Assembly: GCA_026967495.1 (NCBI GenBank)
Contig: CP114060.1
Coordinates: 372,001-436,000, forward strand
DNA from: Rouxiella badensis
GTDB taxonomy: Bacteria > Pseudomonadota > Gammaproteobacteria > Enterobacterales > Enterobacteriaceae
DNA: 64,000 bases
Direction: 5' to 3'
The position numbers were made by a program, and so were the translations under genes. Positions 16,774-25,894 of the stretch are shown in pieces. The first letter of the stretch is position 1, and each line of letters starts with the position of its first letter. The notes under the pieces were generated by a model that was given only the letters and a program-made list of their open reading frames with translations, was not told the origin of the DNA and did no database searches.

Positions 16774-16785
16774 TTAGCGACGAGA

Positions 16786-17172
16786 TTATTTGAATTTCTT
16801 GTGGTTTTCGTTGCGAATCGCCTTCAGACCTTCGGCTTCTTTCTTTGCATCGGCCATCTTGTCGGCATTAGCCAGTTCGGAGGCTTTATCGATGTGGCTT
16901 ATCAGATTATCCAGACCTTTGTGGAAGTCCTGAATTTCCGGGCTGTTATCCGGCTTGGAATCGAGCTTCGGTGGCTTAGATTTCTTTGCGTCCTCAGCGG
17001 CCGCCTTCATTTTTGCCAGACCAGCAATAAAGTCAGCTTTATTGTCGGTTTTTAGAACCTTACTGTAGTTATCAGAAATCGTGTCCATGTCCGCTTCCAA
17101 ATCTGCTGCCAGAGACTGAACGCTCCAACCCAGCAGGGCAACCGCGGCTATTGCAATCACCTGTTTACGCAT
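16786..17172 (-). CDS. cybC: Soluble cytochrome b562
   Basis: Periplasmic four-helix-bundle haem b protein. The signal peptide ends SLAA before DLEAD. In the mature chain the haem ligands are both present: Met7 (ADLEADM) and the C-terminal histidine in RNENHKKFK. The start MRKQVIAIAAVALLG at 17172 fits the family; an upstream in-frame ATG at 17220 adds 16 unlikely residues. As in E. coli it lies next to pmbA. Its redox partner is unknown. Confidence 0.93.
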   Translation of the reverse strand: MRKQVIAIAAVALLGWSVQSLAADLEADMDTISDNYSKVLKTDNKADFIAGLAKMKAAAEDAKKSKPPKLDSKPDNSPEIQDFHKGLDNLISHIDKASELANADKMADAKKEAEGLKAIRNENHKKFK

Positions 17173-17377
17173 GCTTACCTTCCATTTGTTTAGATTTATT
17201 AGAATTTTACCCAAAGTCATTGGAGGCTTAGCAAGACGGCTAACGCCGCGAAGGCTTCAAGAACGACGGGTATAACGACATTGTTTGTAAGACTATTATT
17301 AACATAGGTGCAACACATCCGAAATGGCATCAGATTTTTGTAAAGAATGTTCAGAAGGTGAGGTAGAACAAGGAGCA

Positions 17378-17410
17378 AGAAAAGCAGCGACGGAGGATCC
17401 GCCGCTGTCT
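17378..17410 (-). terminator. Probable intrinsic terminator after pmbA
   Basis: On the minus strand an imperfect GC stem (ACAGCG-CGGA with TCCG-CGCTGC, one mismatch) is followed by TTTT. It lies 20 bases past the pmbA stop. Confidence 0.55.
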
Positions 17411-17428
17411 GGAAGGTTAATTTAAAGC

Positions 17429-18769
17429 TTATTCGCCGGCGATCTTCATCTCTGGAAGGATAATGGAGCCGCACTGAATATTGCTGCGGGTCTCGATATC
17501 GCTGCCGATGCTGACCATGTTGCGCAGCATGTCTTTCAGGTTGCCGGCGATGGTAATTTCGCTCACCGGATATTGAATTTCACCGTTTTCGACCCAGAAT
17601 CCGCCCGCACCGCGCGAGTAGTCACCGGTCACGCCGCTAACGCCCTGTCCCATCAGCTCAGTGACCAGCAGGCCTTTGCCGAGCTTGCGCAGCATGGCAC
17701 TGAAATCATCGCCCTGGCCAGCAATGCGCCAGTTGTGAATACCGCCCGCGTGGCCGGTGCTCTGCAGGCCGAGTTTACGTGCGGAATAGCAGGTCATCAG
17801 CCAGGTTTGCAGCACGCCGTCTTCGACGATGTTGCGGCGCTCAGTGCGCACGCCTTCGCTGTCAAACGGCGTAGACGCCAGCCCTTTCAGCAGGTGTGGA
17901 TGCTCTTCGATAGTGATCCACTCAGGCAGGATTTGCTTGCCCAGGCTGTCGAGCAGGTAAGACGATTTACGGTAAATACTTCCGCCGCTGATGGCCCCCA
18001 CCAGATGACCGAACAGGCCGGTGGCAACTTCGGCCGAGAACATCACCGGGGCTTTCATGGTCGGCAGCTTGCGCGGCGAGAGGCGGGACAGCGTGCGACG
18101 CGCGCATTCCTGCCCCACCCACTCCGGGCTTTTCAGCTCATCGATGGAGCGAGCGATGGTGTAGGCGTAGTCACGTTCCATGTCGCCGTCGGCTTCGGCA
18201 ATGACCGACGCCGACATCGAGTGGCGGGTCGAGCAGTAGCTTTTCAGCATGCCGTGGCTGTTGCCAAAAACGCGAATGCCGTAATGGCTGTTGAAGCTGC
18301 CGCCTTCGGTGTTGGTAATGCGTTTATCCGTGGCAAGCGCTGCCTGCTCTGCGCGTGCAGCTAGCTCGATACCGCGATCGGCGTCGAGTTCGGTCGGATG
18401 GAAGAGGTCGAGATCCGGTGCATCGAACGCCAGCAGTTCTCTGTCGGCCACGCCGGCAAAAGGGTCTGGAGAAGTGTAACGCGCGATATCCAGCGCCGCC
18501 TGTACGGTACGCGCGATGGCGTCAGGGCTGAGATCGGTGGAGGACGCACTGCCTTTACGCTGTTGATAATAAACGGTAATACCGAGCGCACCGTCGCTGT
18601 TGAACTCGACATTTTCGACTTCACCGAAGCGAGTGCTAATCCCGATACCGGTGGTTTTACTGACTGCCACTTCCGCACCGTCAGAACCGGCTTTCGCTAA
18701 CTCCAGAGCCTGCGCTACGGCCTGTTCCAGCGTTTTACGTTGCTCTGCCACTTGAGTGGTTACGTTCAT
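17429..18769 (-). CDS. pmbA: PmbA (TldE), subunit of the TldD/TldE metalloprotease
   Basis: 446-residue partner of TldD. The complex degrades unfolded peptides, matures microcin B17 and affects CcdA antitoxin. PmbA lacks the HExxxH zinc site, which TldD provides. Family features include SDGALGITVYYQQRKGS, the Gly-rich GAISGGSIYRKSSYL and the C-terminal GVSGVTGDYSRGAGGFWVEN. It is full length compared with E. coli (450). tldD is in the same window about 10 kb away. Confidence 0.96.
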   Translation of the reverse strand: MNVTTQVAEQRKTLEQAVAQALELAKAGSDGAEVAVSKTTGIGISTRFGEVENVEFNSDGALGITVYYQQRKGSASSTDLSPDAIARTVQAALDIARYTSPDPFAGVADRELLAFDAPDLDLFHPTELDADRGIELAARAEQAALATDKRITNTEGGSFNSHYGIRVFGNSHGMLKSYCSTRHSMSASVIAEADGDMERDYAYTIARSIDELKSPEWVGQECARRTLSRLSPRKLPTMKAPVMFSAEVATGLFGHLVGAISGGSIYRKSSYLLDSLGKQILPEWITIEEHPHLLKGLASTPFDSEGVRTERRNIVEDGVLQTWLMTCYSARKLGLQSTGHAGGIHNWRIAGQGDDFSAMLRKLGKGLLVTELMGQGVSGVTGDYSRGAGGFWVENGEIQYPVSEITIAGNLKDMLRNMVSIGSDIETRSNIQCGSIILPEMKIAGE

Positions 18770-18930
18770 CAGCCCGCCCTTCTTTTGAATAAGGTGTTAA
18801 ATAAAAAGATGGTGATCATTAACTGCATATTCTTCTGAGTCTAACAGAGACTTAGCACAATTTCGCATTCCGACTGGGTCTTTTGTTGCCAACCGTGCGA
18901 TAATGCGGCCAAGAATTTTAAGGATCCATA

Positions 18931-19480
18931 ATGACTAAGAAAATTGAAGACTGGCTCGACGATGTTCCTGAAGAGAACAACGAAGAAGATGATGAGATCA
19001 TCTGGGTCAGCAAGAGTGAAATCAAACGCGATGCCGAAGCACTGAAAGATCTGGGTGCCGAGATGGTCGATCTGGGGAAAAACTCCCTCGACAAGATCCC
19101 GCTCGACGAAGACCTGCGTGCCGCTATCGAGCTGGCGCAGAAGATCAAGAAAGAAGGCCGTCGTCGTCAGATGCAGCTGATCGGCAAAATGCTGCGTTCA
19201 CGCGACGTTGAGCCAATTCAGACCGCACTCGACAAGCTGAAGAACCGCCATAACCAGCAGGTTTCGCTGTTCCACAAGCTTGAAGTATTGCGCGACCGTC
19301 TGGTCGAAGAAGGGGATGATGCGGTGCCTGCGGTACTGGATCTTTATCCTGATGCCGACCGTCAGCAGCTCCGCGCGCTTGTCCGCAACGCGCAGAAAGA
19401 GAAGGCTGCCAATAAGCCACCGAAGGCCTATCGTCAAATCTTCCAGTACCTCAGAGAGCCTCGCGGAAACGAAAGACTAA
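18931..19480 (+). CDS. darP: DarP (YjgA), 50S ribosome assembly factor (3'-end frameshift)
   Basis: Binds pre-50S particles and assists peptidyl-transferase-centre maturation. It has an acidic N-terminus (DWLDDVPEENNEEDDEIIWV), a helical core with EGRRRQMQLIGKMLR and KNRHNQQVSLFHKLE, and a basic C-terminal region. As read, the end runs on to 19527 with an odd proline/arginine tail. Removing one C of the pair at 19459-19460 gives a YLRELAETKD terminus ending at 19480 and a 182-residue protein, like E. coli (183). Confidence 0.93.
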
Positions 19481-19602
19481 CCGTCTTGCCTGAAGCCGTA
19501 GCTGCGCTTGCTCGCCCCAGTCACTGACCTGTGTCAGCGCCTGGGGACTTGCTCACCTGCCGCCTTGCTACCGCGCCAATGACTCAGTTCTTTAATTAAA
19601 AA

Positions 19603-19890
19603 CTAGGCTTTAGGCTTAGCTTTCTCAAATAAATTAAACCGCAGCGCGCCATCCAGCTCTTCTTCCGCCTCTTCAAACAGCAAAACCAGCGATCCAAAGC
19701 GTCGTTTACGTCCGGCGTTCAGGTTGGTGAAATCAATTTCAACCGGTAAAGCAATACCGCCGGTGACCTCATCCCACAACGCGTCAAGGTTAGCGCCAAA
19801 CTGCTCACTCAGCGTGAACTGGCGAGAAAAATCTGCGTAGAAGGCTGCCAGATCGGGGATATGATTAAAATCGAAGACCACTTTTTTCAT
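19603..19890 (-). CDS. yhcO: Barstar-family ribonuclease inhibitor (YhcO)
   Basis: 95-residue cytoplasmic inhibitor of barnase-type RNases. The barstar fold is recognisable: strand MKKVVFDFNHI, helix AAFYADFSRQF, the binding helix GANLDALWDEV with the key acidic residues, then a GSLVLLFEEAEEE strand-helix. It lies five bases downstream of the RNase gene in the same orientation, forming a toxin/immunity-like pair. E. coli keeps yhcO beside aaeB but without an adjacent barnase. Confidence 0.92.
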   Translation of the reverse strand: MKKVVFDFNHIPDLAAFYADFSRQFTLSEQFGANLDALWDEVTGGIALPVEIDFTNLNAGRKRRFGSLVLLFEEAEEELDGALRFNLFEKAKPKA

Positions 19891-19895
19891 GCGCT

Positions 19896-20341
19896 TTACT
19901 CCACCCGAACAACATTCTTATAGTGATCGCGACTCACATAAATCAGGCCATCGTTGGCAAACAGCACGCGATCGGCACCGCGTCTTCCGCAGTGATAGTC
20001 AATATCGGCCTCACGCCACACGCGGCCGGGCGCAGACGGTAGCGTCTGCTCACGATTAGAGAAATGATCCCCGCCAATCGCCTTACCCGGCAATACGTCA
20101 CAAAGATTGCCCGAACGTGGGTCCCAGCCCGCCGCGCGTGCCTTCCTCTTAGTGATAAAATAATCCGGCAGTCGATGATGCTGCTGCAGGTAACTCACCA
20201 CGGTTTTCTCCGCGGTAAGCGACGCGATATCTCCTTGCGCGGGAGGGAAAAACTCAGTTTTGCCATCGCACTGCCACAGAACATAATTAACAGTCCCGCC
20301 AACAGCCAATGAACCCGACCCCACGTGTTTACTGCTCTCAT
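19896..20341 (-). CDS. Secreted barnase-type ribonuclease (frameshifted in the signal region)
   Basis: Guanyl-preferring ribonuclease of the barnase/N1 family. The core has IGGDHFSNRE and all three catalytic positions: Glu in VWREADID, Arg in GRRGADR and His in SRDHYKN. An ATG at 20341 opens a classical signal peptide (MRAVNTWGRVHWLLAGLLIM, processing after SAMA). That frame joins the RNase frame if the A5 run 20248-20252 (plus strand) has one more base, giving 148 residues. As read, a start inside the signal region would give a cytoplasmic protein, which is unlikely. The barstar gene follows. Confidence 0.87.
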
Positions 20342-20374
20342 TGTCACCTACTTTTAGAATAGACAGATTTCGGG

Positions 20375-21836
20375 CTACAGATTGCCCAGATGCAGCGTTT
20401 TCACCTGCAAATACTCTTCAAGCCCCAGCACCGAACCTTCCCGGCCAAGACCTGACTCTTTCACGCCGCCAAAAGGTGCGACCTCGGTCGACAGCGCACA
20501 TTCGTTGATACCAATCATGCCGCTTTCAATCGCATCGGCCACGCGGAACACCCGCTGCAGATTCTGCGTATAGAAGTAAGCGGCCAAACCGAACTCGGTA
20601 TCGTTGGCACGTTTAATCGCTTCCTCTTCAGTTTTGAAGCGGAAACAGGCCGCCAGCGGGCCGAAGGTCTCCTCAGAGGCTACCTTCATCTGGTCATTGG
20701 CCTGCGCGATAACCGTCGGCTGGTAGAAGTTACCGCCCAACTGATGGCGTTGTCCCCCGGTTAACAGCTTGCCGCCGTGCTCCAGAGCATCTTTAACGTG
20801 TTCCTCGACCTTTTCAAGTCCTTTAATATTAATTAATGGACCGATAATGACGCCCTCTTCCATGCCGTTTCCGACCTTCAGTTTCTTGACCTCATCGGCG
20901 AGACGATTCACGAAGGTGTCGTAGATGCCGTCCTGTACATAGATGCGGTTGATAGATACACAGACCTGGCCGGAGTTGCGGAACTTGCAGGCCAGTACCC
21001 CGTCAATGGCGGCGTCGAGGTCGGCATCGTCAAAGACGATGTAGGGCGCATTACCGCCCAGCTCCATCGACACTTTCTTCATGGTATCGGCACTGTTGCA
21101 CACCAATGTCTTACCGACCTCGGTGGAGCCGGTAAACGAAATTTTACGTACAGCGCTGCTAGCCATAATTGCGTCGCTGATGGCCGAGGTATCACCGGCT
21201 ACGCCATTGATGACGCCGTCAGGCACACCCGCCTGCTTCGCCAGCGCCAACAGTGCAAAGGCCGAGAGCGGCGTGTTATTCGCAGGTTTAATGAGGCCGG
21301 TACAGCCCGCAGCGAGCGCCGGACCGAGTTTACGCGTCAGCATCGCCAGCGGAAAATTCCACGGCGTAATAGCCGCCACCACGCCCACCGGCTCACGGGT
21401 GGCCAGGATACGTGAATCTCGCTTTGACCGGTGGAATTATCTCGCCGTTGGCGCGCTTGGCCTCTTCGCTAAACCATTGCAGGAAGCTGGCCGCATATTC
21501 CACCTCACCCAGCGCTTCCTTCAACGGCTTGCCCTGTTCCGCAACCATCAGCTCGCCGAGGAACTGTTTGTTCTCAATCATTAATTCGTACCAGCGGTGG
21601 ATAATCTCCGACCGAGCCTTGCCGGTAAGTTTGCGCCACGCCGGGAAGGCTTCGCTGGCGGCCTTGATCGCCTCTTCGGTCTCGGCCTTTCCGGCACGCG
21701 CAACTTTGGCAACTATCTCGCCGGTTGCCGGATTTTCGACATCGAAGGTTTTCGCTGCGGTTTTCCATTGCCCCGCCACAAAATAGCCTGTTTTAAACAA
21801 ATCATGTTCTGAAAGTTTCTTGAGCTGGGATGACAT
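20375..21836 (-). CDS. Succinate-semialdehyde-dehydrogenase-like aldehyde dehydrogenase (frameshifted)
   Basis: NAD(P)-dependent aldehyde dehydrogenase of the GabD/SSADH type, about 486 residues. Substrate-side motifs are ITPWNFPLAM, the glutamate in MELGGNAP, the catalytic cysteine in SGQVCVSINR and EVAPFGGVKESGLGREG. The frame breaks near 21411-21422 (plus strand), where VKAR should run into RILATREPVGVV. The start at 21836 has AGGAGA upstream. It is divergent from an amino-acid permease and may oxidise an aldehyde derived from the imported amine or amino acid. GABA/succinate semialdehyde is only one option because no aminotransferase is adjacent. Confidence 0.85.
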
Positions 21837-21927
21837 GGTGATGTTTCTCCTGAGCGGGATCGTCCCTTTGAAGGACGATAAAACCAAAGATAATTAATGA
21901 TTAAGTATAGCCACTAATATCCTGTCC

Positions 21928-21941
21928 GCAGCGGAAGTCCC
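21928..21941 (-). promoter_or_regulatory. Candidate sigma-54 promoter for the aldehyde dehydrogenase
   Basis: On the minus strand GG (21941-21940) and GC (21929-21928) are ten bases apart within GGGACTTCCGCTGC. The invariant -24 GG and -12 GC are present, but several flanking consensus bases differ. A start near 21916 would lie about 80 bases before the ATG and about 120 bp from the nearer NtrC-like site. Confidence 0.35.
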
Positions 21942-22029
21942 TCAGCCCACTGTGCTTTTCGGACAGCTTAACCCCAGTTTAATCTGCTAATTTTTGTACG
22001 ATCCCTGCTATATCCCCCAGCCACATCAC

Positions 22030-22076
22030 GCACACTATTGGTGCAAATCGATTAATAAATAGCACGCAAATAATGC
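22030..22076. promoter_or_regulatory. Two NtrC-like enhancer sites, 32 bp apart
   Basis: Site 1 is GCACACTATTGGTGC (22030-22044), one mismatch from GCACC-N5-GGTGC. Site 2 is GCACGCAAATAATGC (22062-22076), a weaker copy. The centres at 22037 and 22069 are 32 bp apart, three helical turns, the spacing I recall for the two strong NtrC sites of glnA. They sit between divergent candidate sigma-54 promoters. Confidence 0.6.
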
Positions 22077-22130
22077 GAACTCACTCTATAAGTCGGCAAT
22101 TAGTACAGTTTCATGGGTTGTTTGACAGTC

Positions 22131-22146
22131 TGGCACGGTTCCTGCT
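22131..22146 (+). promoter_or_regulatory. Sigma-54 promoter of the APC permease
   Basis: TGGCACGGTTCCTGCT matches the consensus TGGCACG-N4-TTGCW except for one T to C change. GG is at 22132-22133 and GC at 22144-22145. The predicted start near 22157 is about 95 bases upstream of the ATG. The NtrC-like sites would be centred near -120 and -88. Confidence 0.7.
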
Positions 22147-22251
22147 GATACGACTCATACATCAAAAAAGGAAGATTGATGTTTTTCTTAAAACGTTAAC
22201 AGAGAAGGTTTCTGTCATTAGTTATTTTCCTAAACCCTAAAGAGGACTGCT

Positions 22252-23852
22252 ATGACTCAGGGGACATTGAAAAAAAATTAGGCCTGGTGGATCTTACCCT
22301 GTTGGGTGTCGGCTCCATGATTGGCTCAGGGTGGTTATACGCAGCATTAACAAGCTCGGGTTACGCAGGAGGGTTAACAGGCTGGGCGTGGCTTCTTGGC
22401 GCGATTATGGTCATGCTGATTGGTTTGGTGTTTGCTGAACTCTCGGCGGCTATTCCTCGCGCCGGGGGATTCGTTCGTTACCCGCAATACACTCACGGTA
22501 ATGTGGTTGGTTTTGTAATCGGCGTCAGTTCGCTGCTGGCCTACACCAGTACCGCCGGTGTCGAAGTCGAGGCCGTACGCCAATACGCGATGTACTGGTG
22601 GCCCGCACTGGGTCAAACCGACGGCAGCCCGACAAGCCTCGGCTTCGTGATGCAAATCCTGCTGTTGGTGGGCTTCTTCCTGTTGAACTACTGGAGCGTT
22701 AAATTCTTCGGTCGCATCAACACTATCATCACTACCTTTAAGTTTATCGTGCCGGTGATGGTCATCATCACGCTGTTTGGTTATTACCACGGTGCTAACC
22801 TCGCGGTACCGGGCACCAATCCTGGTGGCGCGCACGGCGTATTCTCCTCACTGACCGGCGCGGGTATCGTCTTTGCCTACCTGGGTTTCCGTCAGGCGGT
22901 GGACTTCGCCAGTGAGGCGAAAAATCCTCAACGTAACATTCCAATTGCCATCATTCTGGCGATTGTTATTAGCTTTGCCGTTTACATCCTGCTGCAATTC
23001 GCCTTCATGGGCGCAGTGCCGCCGGACCTGCTGAACGCGCATGGCTGGGTCGGTCTGAAAACCATCTTCCAGTCTCCGTATGCCGATCTGGCGCGCAGTC
23101 TGGGCATTACCTGGCTGATTAACCTGATCCTTATCGATGCGGTTATCTCTCCAGCGGGAACCGGCAACATCTATCTGGCGGGTGCGTCACGCGTGCTGTT
23201 TGCCTGGGCGAAAAACGGCCATCTGTTCAACATTTTCGCCAAGGTTGACCCTAAATCCGGCGTTCCGCGCGGTGCGCTGTGGTTGTCGCTGATTCTGGCG
23301 ATTGCCTGGACGCTGCCCTCCGAGTTCCAGGTCTGGGGCGGCCTGATTGGTGCGGTTACCTCGGCAACGGTGTTTACCTATCTGCCTGGCCCGGTCAATG
23401 CGGGCGTGTTGCGTGCACGTTTGCCTGACCTGAAACGCCCGTTCAAGTTACCGGTGTTTGGTCTGCTCAGTCCGCTGGCCTTTATCGCCAGTAGCCTGCT
23501 GATTTACTGGAGCGGCTGGTCGGTCAACGTCCTGTTGATCCCAATTCTGGTGATTGCCTGGGCCGCCTACGTAATCTTTGGCAAAAAGGACGAGAACTTC
23601 AAACGCGACGTTAGCAGCTCGCTGTGGCTGCTGGTCTACTATCTGGTGGTGCTGGCGCTTTCCTATCTGGGCACTTACGGCGGCATCAACGCGATCTCCA
23701 GCCCAACCGACATGGTGCTGCTGATTATCGTCACGCTGGTGTGCTACTACTGGGGCGTTGCGTCAGGCCATCAAAAACTGGTGATCCCGCAGGACGAGGA
23801 CGAGCCGGAGGATCAACTAACTCAGGTGAAAACCACTTCAGCCTATCCGTAA
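22252..23852 (+). CDS. APC-family amino acid permease (frameshifted at residue 9)
   Basis: About 533 residues and 12 or more membrane helices of the amino acid/polyamine/organocation family, resembling aspartate/proton symporters such as Bacillus YveA (memory-based). TM1 carries GVGSMIGSGWLYA, the substrate-site unwound helix. The ATG at 22252 with GAGGA upstream reads MTQGTLKKN then stops. One more A in the A8 run 22270-22277 gives KKKLGLVDLTLLGVGS, joining the long frame. A GTG at 22287 could start a shortened protein lacking the N-terminal tail. Nitrogen control is suggested by the upstream elements; the substrate is unknown. Confidence 0.85.
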
Positions 23853-23870
23853 TCGCCGGATATGAAGCAC

Positions 23871-23910
23871 AAAAAAGGCTGGCGCCTTGAGGGCGTCAGC
23901 CTTTTTGTTT
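23871..23910. terminator. Bidirectional intrinsic terminator between the permease and aaeB
   Basis: AAAAAAGGCTGGCGCC pairs with GGCGTCAGCCTTTTTG around a short TTGAG loop. There are A-tracts before and T-tracts after, so it can stop both convergent genes. Confidence 0.85.
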
Positions 23911-23924
23911 TACGGGTCAGCAGG

Positions 23925-25883
23925 CTATTGCAGAAATGCACGCTGATAGTTATGCAGCAGGTCACACAGTCGACGGACCGGTTCGGTCACTTTCGGTGGC
24001 GCGTCGTACTCCACCAGTTTCTGCTGATATTCACTCATCTCTTTCAACAGACGCTGATAATAGTACTCGCGTTTGCTTTCACGCTGGGATGACACCACGT
24101 GGTCGGCGGTATTACGAATCTTCTTGTGGAAAGCAGAAAGCTCTTCGTTTACCGGCACTTCTGCCAGCTTCAGTCGTTGATGCGCAATGATAAGCTGTAG
24201 CGCCAGGCGATATTTGCCAATGTCATTCGGGAATAGCACCAGCAGCTGGTTAAGCTGATGATACAGCGCGGGCAAATGGTTCTCGCGACGGCGATAGGCC
24301 TTGGTGGTCAACGCAGAGACTGCACTGCTCACGAAGCGGTTAAGCAACGTGCGCCCAGTCTTGTCGCGTGATTTATCGCGAATCACCGCCAGCACGACCA
24401 GCGCAATTATACAGCCAATCGCCTGACCTGACGCGTTGTCGAGGAAGGTCGAGATGTTGAAGGTCATCGGGTTGCTCAACACCAGAATATTGATGCTGCC
24501 AACCAACAGACCAAGAACCCCCAAGCGGCGCTTCTGCACCTCGATACCACAAATAAAGATGAAGATGCCCAGCGACAGCAGCAGCAGGAACAGACTTTGC
24601 TGAGTGGCCGGCATGATAACGGTATACAGCAAGGAGCCTAAGGGTATCGCGGCCAGCATGCCGACCATGAAGTCCATCGCCATCATACGCGGGTTCGGTG
24701 TACGCATCGCCAGTGAGGTGATAACCGCAATAATGACAATCACACCTGAGCCGGCAGTCCAGCCGGTCCACAGCCACAGCAGGCACCCGGCGGCGCTCGC
24801 CACGAAGGTACGCAAACCGTTGATCAACGCATGATGCATCTCGGCCGACGCCGGTTTGACCACCACCTCAGTATTGAGGACATTGTTCTCGGTGCTGCTG
24901 ATGCTGCCGTTGGTGTGAATGCCTTTAATCATCAGCAACGCACGGCTGGCAGAGCCAATCCAGGAGTAAAGCGGCAGCGCGATGTTTTCGGCAGGCAGCG
25001 CATTACCTATCTGGCGCAGGCGCTTCAACCTCTGGCGCACGTCATGCTGATTCTCGACCGGTTCATTCACCAGCAGTCTGATTTCTTCAGGCACCAGCTC
25101 CGGCGTGGTCTGCATAATGATGAAGGTTTCACAGGCCTGAGTAATCATGCTCAGCGACAGGCTGTGCAACGCCTTCATACGGCGATTCACCCGCTGCCAG
25201 CGAGAGGATTCCATCATCAGGCTGCCACGCATGCCGTTCACCGCCGTCGTGCTCTTGACCAGCATGTTCCAGGCTTTGTCGATTTCTTCCTTGTCGGCCT
25301 GATTGACGCTGAGCTTGAGCAGCTTGAACTGGTCGATCATCAGCTGGTCTACCGCACGGTCGATGTCTTTCTTGATCGAACGCGGTGAAAACAACAGATC
25401 AGCGACGATGGCAGCACAAATACCGACCACGATTTCGCTACAGCGCTCAACGGCAAACTGCGGCGTTTCGGAGAGGTTTGACGAGGCCAGCACCACGATA
25501 ATCAGCGCGGTGTAACCGGCAAGACCTAAAGCATAGGAATTTTCGACGCGAACAATCGACGACCACCAGGTACAGAATCCGGCCCACAGGCAGCAAACCA
25601 GCAGCATCAGGGCGGGTGCACGCGCGAAGGTCATGACAATCGCAATGGCGGCGATACAGCCGATAAACGTCCCGATGACACGTAAAATTCCGCGATGGCG
25701 AATGGCACCGGCGAAGGGTTCGCCGCCGGCAACCATGGCGGGTCCGGCGGCCACGATGGCGGCGGTCATCGCCGACCAACGTGGAGTTTCTAACTGCAGG
25801 TAAAACCCAAAAACCAGCGCTCCCAAGATAGCAAAGGTCAGCTTGCAGGCAAATCGCATGCGCAGGAAAGTCTGGCTATTCAT
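23925..25883 (-). CDS. aaeB: AaeB, aromatic carboxylic acid efflux inner-membrane subunit
   Basis: 652-residue transporter of the aromatic acid exporter/FUSC family. It pumps p-hydroxybenzoate and related acids with AaeA. Two blocks of membrane helices (about residues 13-170 and 370-500) are separated by a soluble helical domain, and a long cytoplasmic C-terminus follows. N-terminal landmark: RFACKLTFAILGALVFGFYL. The start is 11 bases after aaeA. The length matches E. coli AaeB (655). Confidence 0.95.
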   Translation of the reverse strand: MNSQTFLRMRFACKLTFAILGALVFGFYLQLETPRWSAMTAAIVAAGPAMVAGGEPFAGAIRHRGILRVIGTFIGCIAAIAIVMTFARAPALMLLVCCLWAGFCTWWSSIVRVENSYALGLAGYTALIIVVLASSNLSETPQFAVERCSEIVVGICAAIVADLLFSPRSIKKDIDRAVDQLMIDQFKLLKLSVNQADKEEIDKAWNMLVKSTTAVNGMRGSLMMESSRWQRVNRRMKALHSLSLSMITQACETFIIMQTTPELVPEEIRLLVNEPVENQHDVRQRLKRLRQIGNALPAENIALPLYSWIGSASRALLMIKGIHTNGSISSTENNVLNTEVVVKPASAEMHHALINGLRTFVASAAGCLLWLWTGWTAGSGVIVIIAVITSLAMRTPNPRMMAMDFMVGMLAAIPLGSLLYTVIMPATQQSLFLLLLSLGIFIFICGIEVQKRRLGVLGLLVGSINILVLSNPMTFNISTFLDNASGQAIGCIIALVVLAVIRDKSRDKTGRTLLNRFVSSAVSALTTKAYRRRENHLPALYHQLNQLLVLFPNDIGKYRLALQLIIAHQRLKLAEVPVNEELSAFHKKIRNTADHVVSSQRESKREYYYQRLLKEMSEYQQKLVEYDAPPKVTEPVRRLCDLLHNYQRAFLQ

Positions 25884-25894
25884 TTTATCTTCTC

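Noticed and set aside
16506..16785. Sigma-54 promoter upstream of the DUF4310 operon
   Set aside because: I scanned the minus strand for GG-N10-GC and found no acceptable match. The regulator also lacks an AAA+ domain, so RpoN control is not supported.
18931..19527. An extended C-terminus of DarP as a lineage-specific tail
   Set aside because: One base less at 19459-19460 yields the family-typical end YLRELAE and the usual length; the tail as read has no family support.
22270..22277. Phase-variable poly-A tract in the permease gene
   Set aside because: Possible in principle, but many other homopolymers in the window are one base off in genes that are not phase variable.
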